Source: Actinobacteria bacterium UBA6100 (GTDB lineage: Bacteria > Actinomycetota > Coriobacteriia > Anaerosomatales > Anaerosomataceae). From it: 64,000 nucleotides of DNA. Every line of letters begins with the position of its first letter. Position 1 is the stretch's first letter. Shown piece after piece: positions 52,142-60,389 of this stretch. The translations under genes were made by a program, and so were the position numbers. The notes under the pieces were generated by a model. It saw only the letters and a list, made by a program, of their open reading frames with translations, was not told the origin of the DNA and did no database searches. The stretch lies in NCBI GenBank assembly GCA_002423585.1, contig DIWS01000002.1, forward strand, positions 124,001-188,000, in the 5' to 3' direction.

Positions 52142-52166
52142 GTGTGGATACCCGGCGTACAGCGTT

Positions 52167-53003
52167 CTACCCGGCATGCTCGGCCACCCCTTCACGTGCG
52201 CGTGCGACCGTGCGGTCGAACACGCCGAAGAAGAGTTCCGGCCACAGGCCCTCGAGCCGGTAGAGGAGCTTGTTGCTGAGGCCCGGCAGGACGAGGAAGT
52301 GCCCACGCTCGACCCCGCGGATGAACAGGCGCGCGATCTCCTCGGGAGAGCGCGTCCGGGCGATCCCGTTGATCGCCTTGGTCTCGACCGGCTCGACGGC
52401 GATCTCGCGGGCGTAGCCCGGCGTGTCGATGTTCGGCGGAACCAGCAGCGTCACGCCGATCCCATGAGGCCTGAGCTCGCAGCGCAGCACCTCGGCGAAT
52501 CCTGTCACGCCGAACTTGGCGGCGCTGTATGCCGAGTAGCCGTAGACGCCGACGAGTCCGCCCATCGACGAGACCAGGGCCACGTGACCGCGCCCGCGCT
52601 CGAGCATGCCCGGAACGGCGGCGCGGGTGGCATGGATGACGCCGAGCAGGTTGACGTTCACGTGCTCCTGAAATGCTGTGACCGGCATCTCGACGAAACG
52701 CCCGGGCGTGCAGTAGCCCGCACACGCGAGCAGGGTGTCGACGCCGCCGAGTTCCGCCTCGGCGCTCGCGATCGCCCCCACGAGCGCGTCACAGTCGCCG
52801 ACATCGGCGGCCCGGACGATCACCCGCTGCGAGTCGCTCGCCCGGCTCTCCCTGACACGCGCACGTGCATCGGCCAGGCGCGCCAGGTCGCGAGCGATCA
52901 GCGTCACGTCCGCGCCTCGCTCGGCCGCCAGGCACGCCGCGGCGAGCCCCAGGCCACTGGAGCCGCCGGTGACGAGCACGTGGGTGTCAGTCCAGGAGGT
53001 CAT
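52167..53003 (-). CDS. KDSR-like short-chain dehydrogenase/reductase
   Basis: 278 residues from the ATG at 53003, with AGGAG 5 bases upstream; an ATG at 53027 would overlap the upstream gene. Classical SDR: GGSSGLGLAAA cofactor loop, NVNLLG, catalytic Ser in LVSSMGG and YSAAK. The C-terminal block PPNIDTPGYAREI with ETKAI matches the 3-ketodihydrosphingosine reductase-like group. It lies between a CcsA/HemX-like gene and hemA. Its substrate is unknown; sphingolipid synthesis is only a family hint. Confidence 0.85.
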   Translation of the reverse strand: MTSWTDTHVLVTGGSSGLGLAAACLAAERGADVTLIARDLARLADARARVRESRASDSQRVIVRAADVGDCDALVGAIASAEAELGGVDTLLACAGYCTPGRFVEMPVTAFQEHVNVNLLGVIHATRAAVPGMLERGRGHVALVSSMGGLVGVYGYSAYSAAKFGVTGFAEVLRCELRPHGIGVTLLVPPNIDTPGYAREIAVEPVETKAINGIARTRSPEEIARLFIRGVERGHFLVLPGLSNKLLYRLEGLWPELFFGVFDRTVARAREGVAEHAG

Positions 53004-53010
53004 CGCTCTC

Positions 53011-53856
53011 CTAGAGTCCGAAGACATGGAAGCCGGCGGGGACCGTGCGGGCCACGACCGCGAGGATCGTCACCAGGACGAAGCCGCCAAGCGACAGGTA
53101 TGCTGCCGAGCGGCCGGCCCAACCCTTGCGCCAGCGCATGAACTGGTACGCCGCGAACGCGAGCCACACGAGCCCGGCGAACACCACGCGCGCGTCGGCC
53201 CACCACAGCTGCTGGTCGGTCTCGACGGCACGCAGCACGCCGAGCAGTAGCCCGGCCGAGTACACCGGGAACGCCCAGATCACACCGTGCCGCGCGACCC
53301 TGTCGGTCTGCGCGAGCGACGGCAGCCGGTTGAAGAGCTTGGTGTTCTTGCGATGCTTGAGTTGCCGCTCGATCACCAGGTAGAGCGCCGAGCCGACGGC
53401 GCTGACAGCGAAGCCGGCGTTGGCGAAAGCGATGAGTGCCACGTGGATGCCGATGCGCCAGTTGTCCACGAGCGCCGCCTGGTCGCTTGAGAGATCGGCC
53501 AGCACACCCCGGCTCGCTCCCATCACCTGCGCGACGAGAAGCACGACGAGCGCCACGGGAACGAGAACGGCGCCATATGTCTTGACCTTCATGAGGTGCT
53601 CGAGGACGAAGTAGACGAGCACGAGCGCCCATCCCATCAGCACGAGGACATTGGCGCCCGTGAGCAGCGTACCGTCGGTAGCGGAGGAATGCAGCCCGAT
53701 CGACGCCGTATGCAGGACGAAGCCGGCGCCCGTCGCGAACGTCGCGTACGCCGAGAGCGCGGCCCGTTTGGTGGCCACCTGATAGCCGTACAGGACGGTG
53801 GCTCCCGCGTACAGAGCCATCGCCATCCAGAACGCGACGAACGCTACCTGTGTCAC
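53011..53856 (-). CDS. CcsA/CcmC/HemX-superfamily membrane protein
   Basis: 281 residues with 8 predicted transmembrane segments. Conserved-position histidines H138 and H277 resemble those of the CcsA/CcmC family, but the tryptophan-rich WWD heme motif is replaced by LWWADARVV. That fits HemX/YpjD-like proteins better than a heme-handling CcsA. In Bacillus HemX controls the amount of HemA, and here the gene lies upstream of hemA. It is co-transcribed with ccmD (27-base gap). Confidence 0.82.
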   Translation of the reverse strand: MTQVAFVAFWMAMALYAGATVLYGYQVATKRAALSAYATFATGAGFVLHTASIGLHSSATDGTLLTGANVLVLMGWALVLVYFVLEHLMKVKTYGAVLVPVALVVLLVAQVMGASRGVLADLSSDQAALVDNWRIGIHVALIAFANAGFAVSAVGSALYLVIERQLKHRKNTKLFNRLPSLAQTDRVARHGVIWAFPVYSAGLLLGVLRAVETDQQLWWADARVVFAGLVWLAFAAYQFMRWRKGWAGRSAAYLSLGGFVLVTILAVVARTVPAGFHVFGL

Positions 53857-53883
53857 CGCTGCTCCTCCGCCCGGTACCGTCGG

Positions 53884-54072
53884 CTACTCGGCCTTGCCAC
53901 GGCGCGCAAGCGCGGCCTCGAGGACCTCGACCTGCTTGCCCAGGCCGTTCATGCGCTTGAGCGCGAAACCGATGTAGGCCATCAGCCCCACCCACAACAG
54001 CGCGTACGCAGCCGCGACGAGCGGCCACTGCGTGAGAACGAGCGAGTAGACTTCCTTGAGTGTCGGATCCAT
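53884..54072 (-). CDS. ccmD: CcmD-like small membrane protein
   Basis: 62 residues, a single transmembrane helix (about 18-40), then a basic stretch and a short coiled-coil-like tail (LGKQVEVLEAAL). Position directly after ccmC and length match CcmD, which stabilises the CcmABC heme-export complex with CcmE. The sequence itself is weakly conserved in this family. Confidence 0.78.
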   Translation of the reverse strand: MDPTLKEVYSLVLTQWPLVAAAYALLWVGLMAYIGFALKRMNGLGKQVEVLEAALARRGKAE

Positions 54073-54079
54073 GGATGGT

Positions 54080-55006
54080 TCACCCTTCCAGTAAGGTCTT
54101 GGCGTGCTCGATACGGTCGGTCAGCTTCATCTCGCCCATCCGGAGCTGGTAGATGGCGTAGCCCACCAGCAGCATGCCGATCTGCGCGACTATGAAGCTG
54201 ACGAGCATGGGCGTCTCGAGTCCGCCCCGCTCGATGACGGGATGGTTCGACGGGATCAGCCGGGTGATGAAGAACGAGATCGGCGCGTCGATGAAGCCGA
54301 GGATGCTGAACGCGGCTGCGTACAGCGCCCTTCGTTCCTCGTCCTCGACCGAGTTGCGCAACACGAAGTAGGCGATCACCAGCAGCGTCATGATGAAGTA
54401 CGTGGTGAGCCGCGGCTCCCATTCCCACCACACGCCCCAGGCTGCCCGGGTCCACAGGATGCCGGTCGCCATCGTGAGCATGATGAACGTGAGCGTGACC
54501 TCCATCGCCACGCGCGCCTTCTGATCGTACTGGCGCCGCCTGGTCATGATGAATCGCAGGCTGTAGAACGCTGCCACCGCGAAGACGATGAATGAGATCT
54601 CGGCGACCGGGACGTGGAAGTAGAAGATCTTCTGGCCCCAGTCCGGGCGACCGTATGTGGAGCCGCTCACGATCGCAGAGGTGACGTCCGCCGCGTCGAT
54701 CGTGACCGAGTCACCGTCTGCGTCGAGAGTCACCGCGTCGTCGCTCGCCTCGGTGATCGTGCCCTGGACGATGTCGCCATCGGTCTCGACCTCGGCGCGA
54801 TATCCGACGTAGTTCTGCAGGTAGCGCGCCTCGGCGACCTCCTGCTTGAACGGGCCCTGGTAGCGCACCGACTCGGCCCGGCCGGCAGTGCGGACGAAGC
54901 CGAAGTCCGGGACTCCGGCCCAGAAGAACGTCCCAAGGAACGCACCCAGGGTGAGCACGCCGCCCAACGCCAGCGCGATCAGTGCTCTGGTGCTTGCTGA
55001 CTTCAC
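54080..55006 (-). CDS. ccmC: Heme exporter subunit CcmC with periplasmic insert
   Basis: 308 residues, GTG start. Six transmembrane segments; the WWD heme-loading motif is WGVWWEWEPRLT (190-201). Axial histidines are H131 (FYFHVP) and H255 (SNHPVIE). CcmC loads heme onto CcmE. Unlike ordinary CcmC, about 85 residues (35-120) lie between the first two membrane segments, including a small beta-rich stretch (about 78-114). The -D in WWD is a Glu-Pro here. Confidence 0.92.
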   Translation of the reverse strand: MKSASTRALIALALGGVLTLGAFLGTFFWAGVPDFGFVRTAGRAESVRYQGPFKQEVAEARYLQNYVGYRAEVETDGDIVQGTITEASDDAVTLDADGDSVTIDAADVTSAIVSGSTYGRPDWGQKIFYFHVPVAEISFIVFAVAAFYSLRFIMTRRRQYDQKARVAMEVTLTFIMLTMATGILWTRAAWGVWWEWEPRLTTYFIMTLLVIAYFVLRNSVEDEERRALYAAAFSILGFIDAPISFFITRLIPSNHPVIERGGLETPMLVSFIVAQIGMLLVGYAIYQLRMGEMKLTDRIEHAKTLLEG

Positions 55007-55048
55007 GTGAGCAACAGCCTCCTTCTCGGCAACCGTCTGCGGGCGCCT

Positions 55049-55753
55049 CTACGCGCCCACGATGAACTCATACAGACCGTACGATGCGAGCAGCATGATC
55101 ACGTCGTAACCGACGACCCACGCCATCCCGATCCAGAACCCGCCCATGGCATCCGGCCCGCCGGTGATGGCGGCGGCCGTGGCGCTCACCGCCCCGAGCA
55201 GCAAGGGGTACATGAGCGGGATGAAGAGCACGGGCAGCACGAAGTCCTTGCCCGAGGTGTTGACGGACATCGTCGCGAGCAGCGTACCCACGCCGGCGAT
55301 ACCGACGGACCCTGCGAACATGATGAGCGGCACCAGTGCCATGGAGCCGATATCGAGGGACGAGCCCTGCAGGAACAGGAACCCGAAGACGGGGATCGTG
55401 AGCGCCTCCACCGCCAGCAGGAAGATCAGGTTGCCGATCACCTTCGCGAAGAAGATCACCGGACGATCCACCGGCGAGAGCAGGAGCGCTTCAAGGCAGC
55501 CCTGATCCTTCTCGTGCACGAGCGACCGATTGAGCCCGAGCATCGAGGTGAAGATGAATGCCAACCACAGCAGCCCGGCCGCGATGTCGCGCGGGTCGAA
55601 GTTCGAGCCCGTCTGCGACAGCGCCACGAAGTACACCACCATCGTGAGCAGCGAGTACAGGCCCATCGACATGATCATCTCCTTGGTGCGAAGCTCCATG
55701 ACGATGTCCTTCTTGACCATGGCGCGGAACTGGCGCCCTGAGAGGCTGGCCAT
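55049..55753 (-). CDS. ccmB: Heme exporter permease CcmB
   Basis: 234 residues, six transmembrane helices. N-terminal VKKDIVMELRTKE, EKDQGCLEALLLSPVDR with the conserved EALLLSP loop, and the rest of the CcmB family. With CcmA it forms the ABC unit that powers heme release from CcmC-CcmE. One base separates it from ccmA. Confidence 0.94.
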   Translation of the reverse strand: MASLSGRQFRAMVKKDIVMELRTKEMIMSMGLYSLLTMVVYFVALSQTGSNFDPRDIAAGLLWLAFIFTSMLGLNRSLVHEKDQGCLEALLLSPVDRPVIFFAKVIGNLIFLLAVEALTIPVFGFLFLQGSSLDIGSMALVPLIMFAGSVGIAGVGTLLATMSVNTSGKDFVLPVLFIPLMYPLLLGAVSATAAAITGGPDAMGGFWIGMAWVVGYDVIMLLASYGLYEFIVGA

Positions 55754-55754
55754 A

Positions 55755-56486
55755 TCAGGCCACCCCCAGACCTACGGTCGCGCGATAGGTGTCGCGGAAC
55801 ACGGCCTCATCGATCGCCTCGCGGGGTTCGAAGAGCACGACCCGACCCTTGGCCAGGATGAGCGCGTGGCTGCACAGCTCGAGACCCTTGTCGAGGTCGT
55901 GGCTGATCATCACGAACGTGTGCTTGTCGCGCACAGCGGCGATCAGCCCGTCTAGGATGTCCATCGCGTGCGGATCGAGCCCAGAGTACGGCTCGTCTAA
56001 GAAGATGACCTCTGGACGGTGCAGGAGCGCCCGTGCGATCGACAGCCGCTGGAGCATGCCCCGCGAGAACGTCCGTGTGAGATCGAGCTTGCGGTGGTCG
56101 AGCTCGACCGCATCGAGCAACTCGGCCACCCGCACGTGCGGCTCCTCTATTCCGTACATCTCCGCGAAGAAAAGCAGGTTCTCCTCGGCAGTGAGGTCGG
56201 GATAGAGCAGCGGATTGTGGCTGATGAGGCCGATATGGTTGCGCATCTCCACGGCATCGCTCACCACGTCGAACCCGAGCACTTTCGCGGTGCCACTCGT
56301 GGGATTGAGCAGCGTGGTGAGCACCTTGACCAGCGTCGTCTTGCCCGCGCCGTTAGGTCCGAAGACCGAGAGGAACGCCTGCCCGGGCAGGTCGAAGCTC
56401 ACGCCGTCGAGCGCTTTGCGCATGCCGAAGGCCCGGGTGAGATCCCGGACCTCCAACGCATTTGCGGTGGGCTGCTCCGACCCCAT
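55755..56486 (-). CDS. ccmA: ABC ATPase CcmA
   Basis: 243 residues from the ATG at 56486 (GGGAG 4 bases upstream); the frame extends further but not plausibly. Walker A GPNGAGKT, signature FSRGMLQRLS, Walker B VIFLDEP, H-loop ISHD. It hydrolyses ATP to free heme-loaded CcmE from CcmC. The C-terminal tail continues into YRATVGLGVA. Confidence 0.94.
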   Translation of the reverse strand: MGSEQPTANALEVRDLTRAFGMRKALDGVSFDLPGQAFLSVFGPNGAGKTTLVKVLTTLLNPTSGTAKVLGFDVVSDAVEMRNHIGLISHNPLLYPDLTAEENLLFFAEMYGIEEPHVRVAELLDAVELDHRKLDLTRTFSRGMLQRLSIARALLHRPEVIFLDEPYSGLDPHAMDILDGLIAAVRDKHTFVMISHDLDKGLELCSHALILAKGRVVLFEPREAIDEAVFRDTYRATVGLGVA

Positions 56487-56494
56487 GGGGCTCC

Positions 56495-58573
56495 CTACGC
56501 CGCCAGACGCGTCTTCTTCGGCCACGCGGCGATAGCGCTGCCGATGATGGTGAGCACGAAGCCCGCCCAGACCCATGACTGCATCGGGAAGAACTTGATG
56601 GTCAGGTTGGCGTTGTTGGCCGAATCGACGCCGGCGAAGGAGACGAACACGTCCTTGAACGGCTCGTGGATGATCGAGACGTGTTGCGTGCTCTGATTCT
56701 GCTGGGCAAGCTGCTGCGGGTAGCGCATCTGCGGACCGACGGTGGCCACCTTCGTGCCGCCCTTGAAGACGTCGGTGTTGAGCGTGTAGACAGTGTCACC
56801 CTGCGTGCCGCCCTCGGGTACGTTCTCCTGCGAGGGCACGAGCGAGACGTAGGTGAACGTGTAGCCCCGCGCCTCGAACGAGCCGCCCGGGGTCTGCGGG
56901 ATGGCGGCGTTGTGTGTGGAAACGAACATCGTCGAGCCCACCAGTCCGAGCAGGATCACGCCCATCCCGAGGTGCGTGAGATAGCCGCCTGACTGCGTCC
57001 GAGCCTTGGTGAAGAGCCAGCCCAGTGCCGCGCCGAACGACGTCTCGGTGGCCGCCGCGCGCTTGCGGGCCCCATCGATGAACAGCCACAGCGGCAGGCC
57101 GATGGCATAGCCTGCGGTGAGCACGCCGGAGATCGCCAGCGTGTGATGCCACCACGGCGTGCTACTCGCATCAGGAGTGTAGAACGGCAGCATGAAGAGG
57201 AAGTACGCGCCGAGGAACAGCGCGGCGAGCACCGAGCCGATGATGACCGGCATCTTCGCCCGCTCCCACAACTTCTTCATGTCGCCCCCACCCCAGGCGA
57301 GGATCGGGCAGATCGTCATCACCATGATGTAGAAGATGCCGAGCGGCCGCGCCAGCGAGTCGAAGGCGGGCGCCTTGATGCTCTGCCCACCGAGCGGCAT
57401 CCACGTCGGGAATGCCGAAGCCATCGTGAGGTATGCCACCAGGACGCCGGAGATGAGCATGATCACGTTGTTGAAGTAGTACGAGCCTTCCTTGGAGAGC
57501 ACGCGCTCGAAGCCGTCACCCTCGCTTCTCACCTGGCTGCGGCGCACGATGACGCCGATAGCCATGACGGCGAGCGAGCCCACCATCATGATGAGGAACA
57601 GCCAGAACGAGAGCGGGTCCTCCTGGAAGGCGTGGACCGACTGCACGATGCCGGAACGCGTGATGAACGTCCCGAGGAGCACGAACACGAAGGTCACGGC
57701 CGCCATCATGAACGCCCAGCCGCGGAAGCCGTCACGACGCCGGTAGACGGTCATGGAGTGCAAGAGGCCGACACCGGTGAGCCACGGCAGCAGTGAAGCG
57801 TTCTCCACCGGGTCCCAGGCCCAGTAACCGCCGAATGCGAGCTCGTAGTACGCCCACACCGATCCGAGCCCGATGCCGATTCCCAGCAGCAACCACGAGA
57901 ACACCGTGATGCGGTCCGAAAGCACGACCCAGTTCTTCGAGGTATCGCCGGTGATGAGCGCCGCGAGCGCGAACGCGAACGGCACCGTGAGTCCCGCATA
58001 GCCGATGAACAGTGTCGGCGGGTGAAGCAGCATCGCCCAGGTCTGCAGGAGCGGGTTCATCGCCGCGCTGGTGAGCAGCGCCCCTGTGTTGGGATCGATG
58101 TACTGCGCAGGAGTGAGCACGAATGGGTTGTTGCTCTCGATGAACAACGCCGCCAGGAAGAACAGCTGCACGAAGTTCACGATCGCAAGCCCGGTCGAAC
58201 CGAGCGTGCTGTCGCTCTTGAGGAACTTGCGCGCGATGAACGCAGCGTAGATCGCGAGCACCCACTCCCAGAAGAGCAGCGAACCCTCACGACCGGCCCA
58301 CACGCCGGAGAGCCGGTAGACCCACGCCCAGGCGCCTGTGGTGGTCGGGTGGTTCATGACGACGTACATGAGCGACCAGTTCTCACTCAGGAACGCGGTG
58401 GCGAGAAGCACGATCGCAAGCGTCGTGAAGCCGAACACGCCGAAGGTCAGCAGGTGGCCGATCTTGCGGGCCATCTCCCCCTCTTTGCCCGCCGCAGCGA
58501 ACGCCACGATCGATGCGACCGCGCACACGCTTGCGAGTCCAAGCAAGAAGTTGCCGAGAGTACCCAGGTCCAT
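56495..58573 (-). CDS. ccmF: Cytochrome c heme lyase CcmF
   Basis: 692 residues with about 15 transmembrane segments. The WWD motif is GGYWAWDPVENASLLPW; GREGSLLFWEW near the N-terminus and the C-terminal soluble loop are typical of CcmF. It attaches heme from CcmE to apocytochrome c. No CcmG, CcmH or CcmI gene is adjacent, as in the archaeal-type System I. Confidence 0.95.
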   Translation of the reverse strand: MDLGTLGNFLLGLASVCAVASIVAFAAAGKEGEMARKIGHLLTFGVFGFTTLAIVLLATAFLSENWSLMYVVMNHPTTTGAWAWVYRLSGVWAGREGSLLFWEWVLAIYAAFIARKFLKSDSTLGSTGLAIVNFVQLFFLAALFIESNNPFVLTPAQYIDPNTGALLTSAAMNPLLQTWAMLLHPPTLFIGYAGLTVPFAFALAALITGDTSKNWVVLSDRITVFSWLLLGIGIGLGSVWAYYELAFGGYWAWDPVENASLLPWLTGVGLLHSMTVYRRRDGFRGWAFMMAAVTFVFVLLGTFITRSGIVQSVHAFQEDPLSFWLFLIMMVGSLAVMAIGVIVRRSQVRSEGDGFERVLSKEGSYYFNNVIMLISGVLVAYLTMASAFPTWMPLGGQSIKAPAFDSLARPLGIFYIMVMTICPILAWGGGDMKKLWERAKMPVIIGSVLAALFLGAYFLFMLPFYTPDASSTPWWHHTLAISGVLTAGYAIGLPLWLFIDGARKRAAATETSFGAALGWLFTKARTQSGGYLTHLGMGVILLGLVGSTMFVSTHNAAIPQTPGGSFEARGYTFTYVSLVPSQENVPEGGTQGDTVYTLNTDVFKGGTKVATVGPQMRYPQQLAQQNQSTQHVSIIHEPFKDVFVSFAGVDSANNANLTIKFFPMQSWVWAGFVLTIIGSAIAAWPKKTRLAA

Positions 58574-58605
58574 TCGTCAGCTCCGTTCGTGGGGGGACTG
58601 CGACG

Positions 58606-59304
58606 CTACTGAGCGGCCTTGTCGAGGGCGACCTCGGCGCATCGGAACACGCCGTCGTCCTCGATCGAACCGGTGAGCACGACCTTCACGCCATCTTCGA
58701 ACTCATCCGGAAGGCCCCCGCCGAAGGCGACATCGATGGCGGTGGCGCCGGTGTTATCGTCCGCGATCCGGAAACGAACCGGGGCGCCGGCCTCTGCGAT
58801 CGAGCCCTCCACGACAAACCCGGTGACCTTGAGGGTCGCAGAGCCGGAGAGTTCCGTCGCGCGATTGATGACATCGTTCACGGTGAGCGCGCCGGTCGCC
58901 GACTCGTACTTGGAGGGGCACTTCGTGACGAGGTACTTGGCCTCGACCGAACCGTCCTCATTGATGGTGCCGGTCACCGTCGCGGTAGTACCGTCACCGA
59001 AAGAGCCCGGCACGACGTCGTTCCACACGATGAGGACACGCTGGTCGTCTCCGGCCGCGGCGTCCTCGATCTCGAAGACGAACGGGGTGGCACCCGAGAC
59101 CCAGGAGCCGGCGACGACCTGTCCGGTGACCTCGATCTGCTTGCCAGCGAGCGACGCGTCCGAGACGACATCGGCGATGGTGACCGGTGTGGCGGTGGCA
59201 TTGCCGAGTTGCGTGAGCCACATGAGCGCACCGATGGCCACGAATATGAGGATGGTGACGCCGATGAGACGCTGCTTCGCCCGCTTGTTCAATGGACCGA
59301 TCAC
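58606..59304 (-). CDS. ccmE: CcmE with CXXXY heme site and tandem OB domains
   Basis: 232 residues from a GTG at 59304; a TTG at 59292 may be the true start, because GGAG overlaps the GTG. One transmembrane helix (12-33), an OB domain (about 38-128) ending in TKCPSKY with C129 and Y133, and a second OB-like domain (about 140-228) with VTGFVVEGS and GVKVVLTGS but no His, Cys-x-x-x-Tyr or CPSKY. The CXXXY site is the variant known from archaea and Desulfovibrio, where heme is bound by Cys instead of His. The duplication is unusual. Confidence 0.88.
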   Translation of the reverse strand: MIGPLNKRAKQRLIGVTILIFVAIGALMWLTQLGNATATPVTIADVVSDASLAGKQIEVTGQVVAGSWVSGATPFVFEIEDAAAGDDQRVLIVWNDVVPGSFGDGTTATVTGTINEDGSVEAKYLVTKCPSKYESATGALTVNDVINRATELSGSATLKVTGFVVEGSIAEAGAPVRFRIADDNTGATAIDVAFGGGLPDEFEDGVKVVLTGSIEDDGVFRCAEVALDKAAQ

Positions 59305-59416
59305 TCCTCGCTGGAGCCGCGCGCGAACGCGCTGCGGCAGTCGTCGACGAAGGCGTTCGGGGCCCGAGATGGCCGCGGACGCACCTGTGCCTGCTTACCT
59401 TGCCTGAACGTCACCG

Positions 59417-59446
59417 ATAGTAACACTCGCGCGACCGGTCGGACAA
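59417..59446 (-). promoter_or_regulatory. Candidate promoter of the ccmE-ccmF-ccmABCD unit
   Basis: Minus strand TTGTCC, 18-base spacer, TACTAT, 113 bases upstream of ccmE. The 214-base gap to coaX holds nothing else that I recognise. Confidence 0.5.
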
Positions 59447-59518
59447 CGAGCTGCGACCGTGTTCGCGTTTTGATAACGAGCAAGCGCTGTGCCGAGAATG
59501 GGTGCCAGCTGCATGCTT

Positions 59519-60283
59519 CTACTGGCGGCGCTCCCACACCAGCGCCAGCCCTGTGAGTGTGAGGTCGATGTCGACCGCTGTGATGGTCTCGCACAGAGGC
59601 GAGATGCGCTCGGCAAGTCCGCCTGTGGCGACGACCGGGCACTCGTAGCCCAGTTCCAACCACGTGCGCCGGACGAGTCCGTCGACCCGTGCGGCCTCGC
59701 CGAACAGCAGGCCCGCCTGGATCGACTCCCGCGTACTGCGACCGATCACACGCGTCGGCGGCTCAAGGTCCACGGCCGACAGCCTCGCCGCACGCCGGAA
59801 CAGCGCTTCAGCGCTCGTCTCCACACCCGGCGCGATCGCTCCCCCGAGGTACGCTCCGCTCGCATCGACAACGTCGAGCGTGGTCGCGGTGCCGAAGTCC
59901 ACGACGATGACCGGCGCGCCGTGCGCCTCGATCGCGGCCACCGCGTTCACGATGCGGTCTGCACCCACCTCGCGCGGGTTCTCGTACGCTATCGCCAGCC
60001 CCGTCTTCACTCCGGGGCCGATGACGAGAGGGCGGGTGCCGGTGATGCGCTCGGCCAGGTCCTCGTACGCGGCCGTGAGCGACGGCACCACCGAGGCGAT
60101 CGCAACACCATCGATGGCGTCGTGTTCGTGACCGTCGAGTGCCAGGAGGCCGCTGATCTTCACGCGGATCTCATCGGATGTGAGGGTGGCGTCGGTGGCC
60201 ATGCGCCAACGGCTTTCGATCGCCCTGCCGTGGATGAGGCCGATCACCGTCTGTGTGTTGCCTATGTCGACCGCGAGCAGCAT
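59519..60283 (-). CDS. coaX: Type III pantothenate kinase
   Basis: 254 residues from ATG 60283 (AGGAAGGG 9 bases upstream). ASKHA fold with LAVDIGNTQT at the start, GPGVKTGL, the catalytic-type VDFGTATTLD, and GGAIAPGV. CoaX phosphorylates pantothenate, the first step of CoA synthesis. Divergent from the response regulator. Confidence 0.95.
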   Translation of the reverse strand: MLLAVDIGNTQTVIGLIHGRAIESRWRMATDATLTSDEIRVKISGLLALDGHEHDAIDGVAIASVVPSLTAAYEDLAERITGTRPLVIGPGVKTGLAIAYENPREVGADRIVNAVAAIEAHGAPVIVVDFGTATTLDVVDASGAYLGGAIAPGVETSAEALFRRAARLSAVDLEPPTRVIGRSTRESIQAGLLFGEAARVDGLVRRTWLELGYECPVVATGGLAERISPLCETITAVDIDLTLTGLALVWERRQ

Positions 60284-60349
60284 CTGCGTCAACCCTTCCT
60301 GGTACCGTGACGACCCGGCAACGGCACAACCGGCGATCGTGCAGCCCGG

Positions 60350-60358
60350 TGCTATCAT
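60350..60358 (+). promoter_or_regulatory. Extended -10 promoter of the two-component system
   Basis: TGCTATCAT (TGn plus TATCAT) lies 31 bases upstream of the response regulator ATG. No -35 is recognisable at 17 bases. Confidence 0.45.
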
Positions 60359-60389
60359 CGCAGATGACCTCGACCGCAGGAGGACGCTC

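Noticed and set aside
50319..53141. A plus-strand frame of about 940 codons antisense to hemC, hemA and the SDR
   Set aside because: Composition is Asp/Arg/His-rich without domains, and it lies over conserved genes on the other strand.
53011..53856. System II CcsA heme lyase
   Set aside because: Superfamily and histidines fit, but the WWD motif is absent, and a complete CcmABCDEF set is present; HemX-like is more likely.
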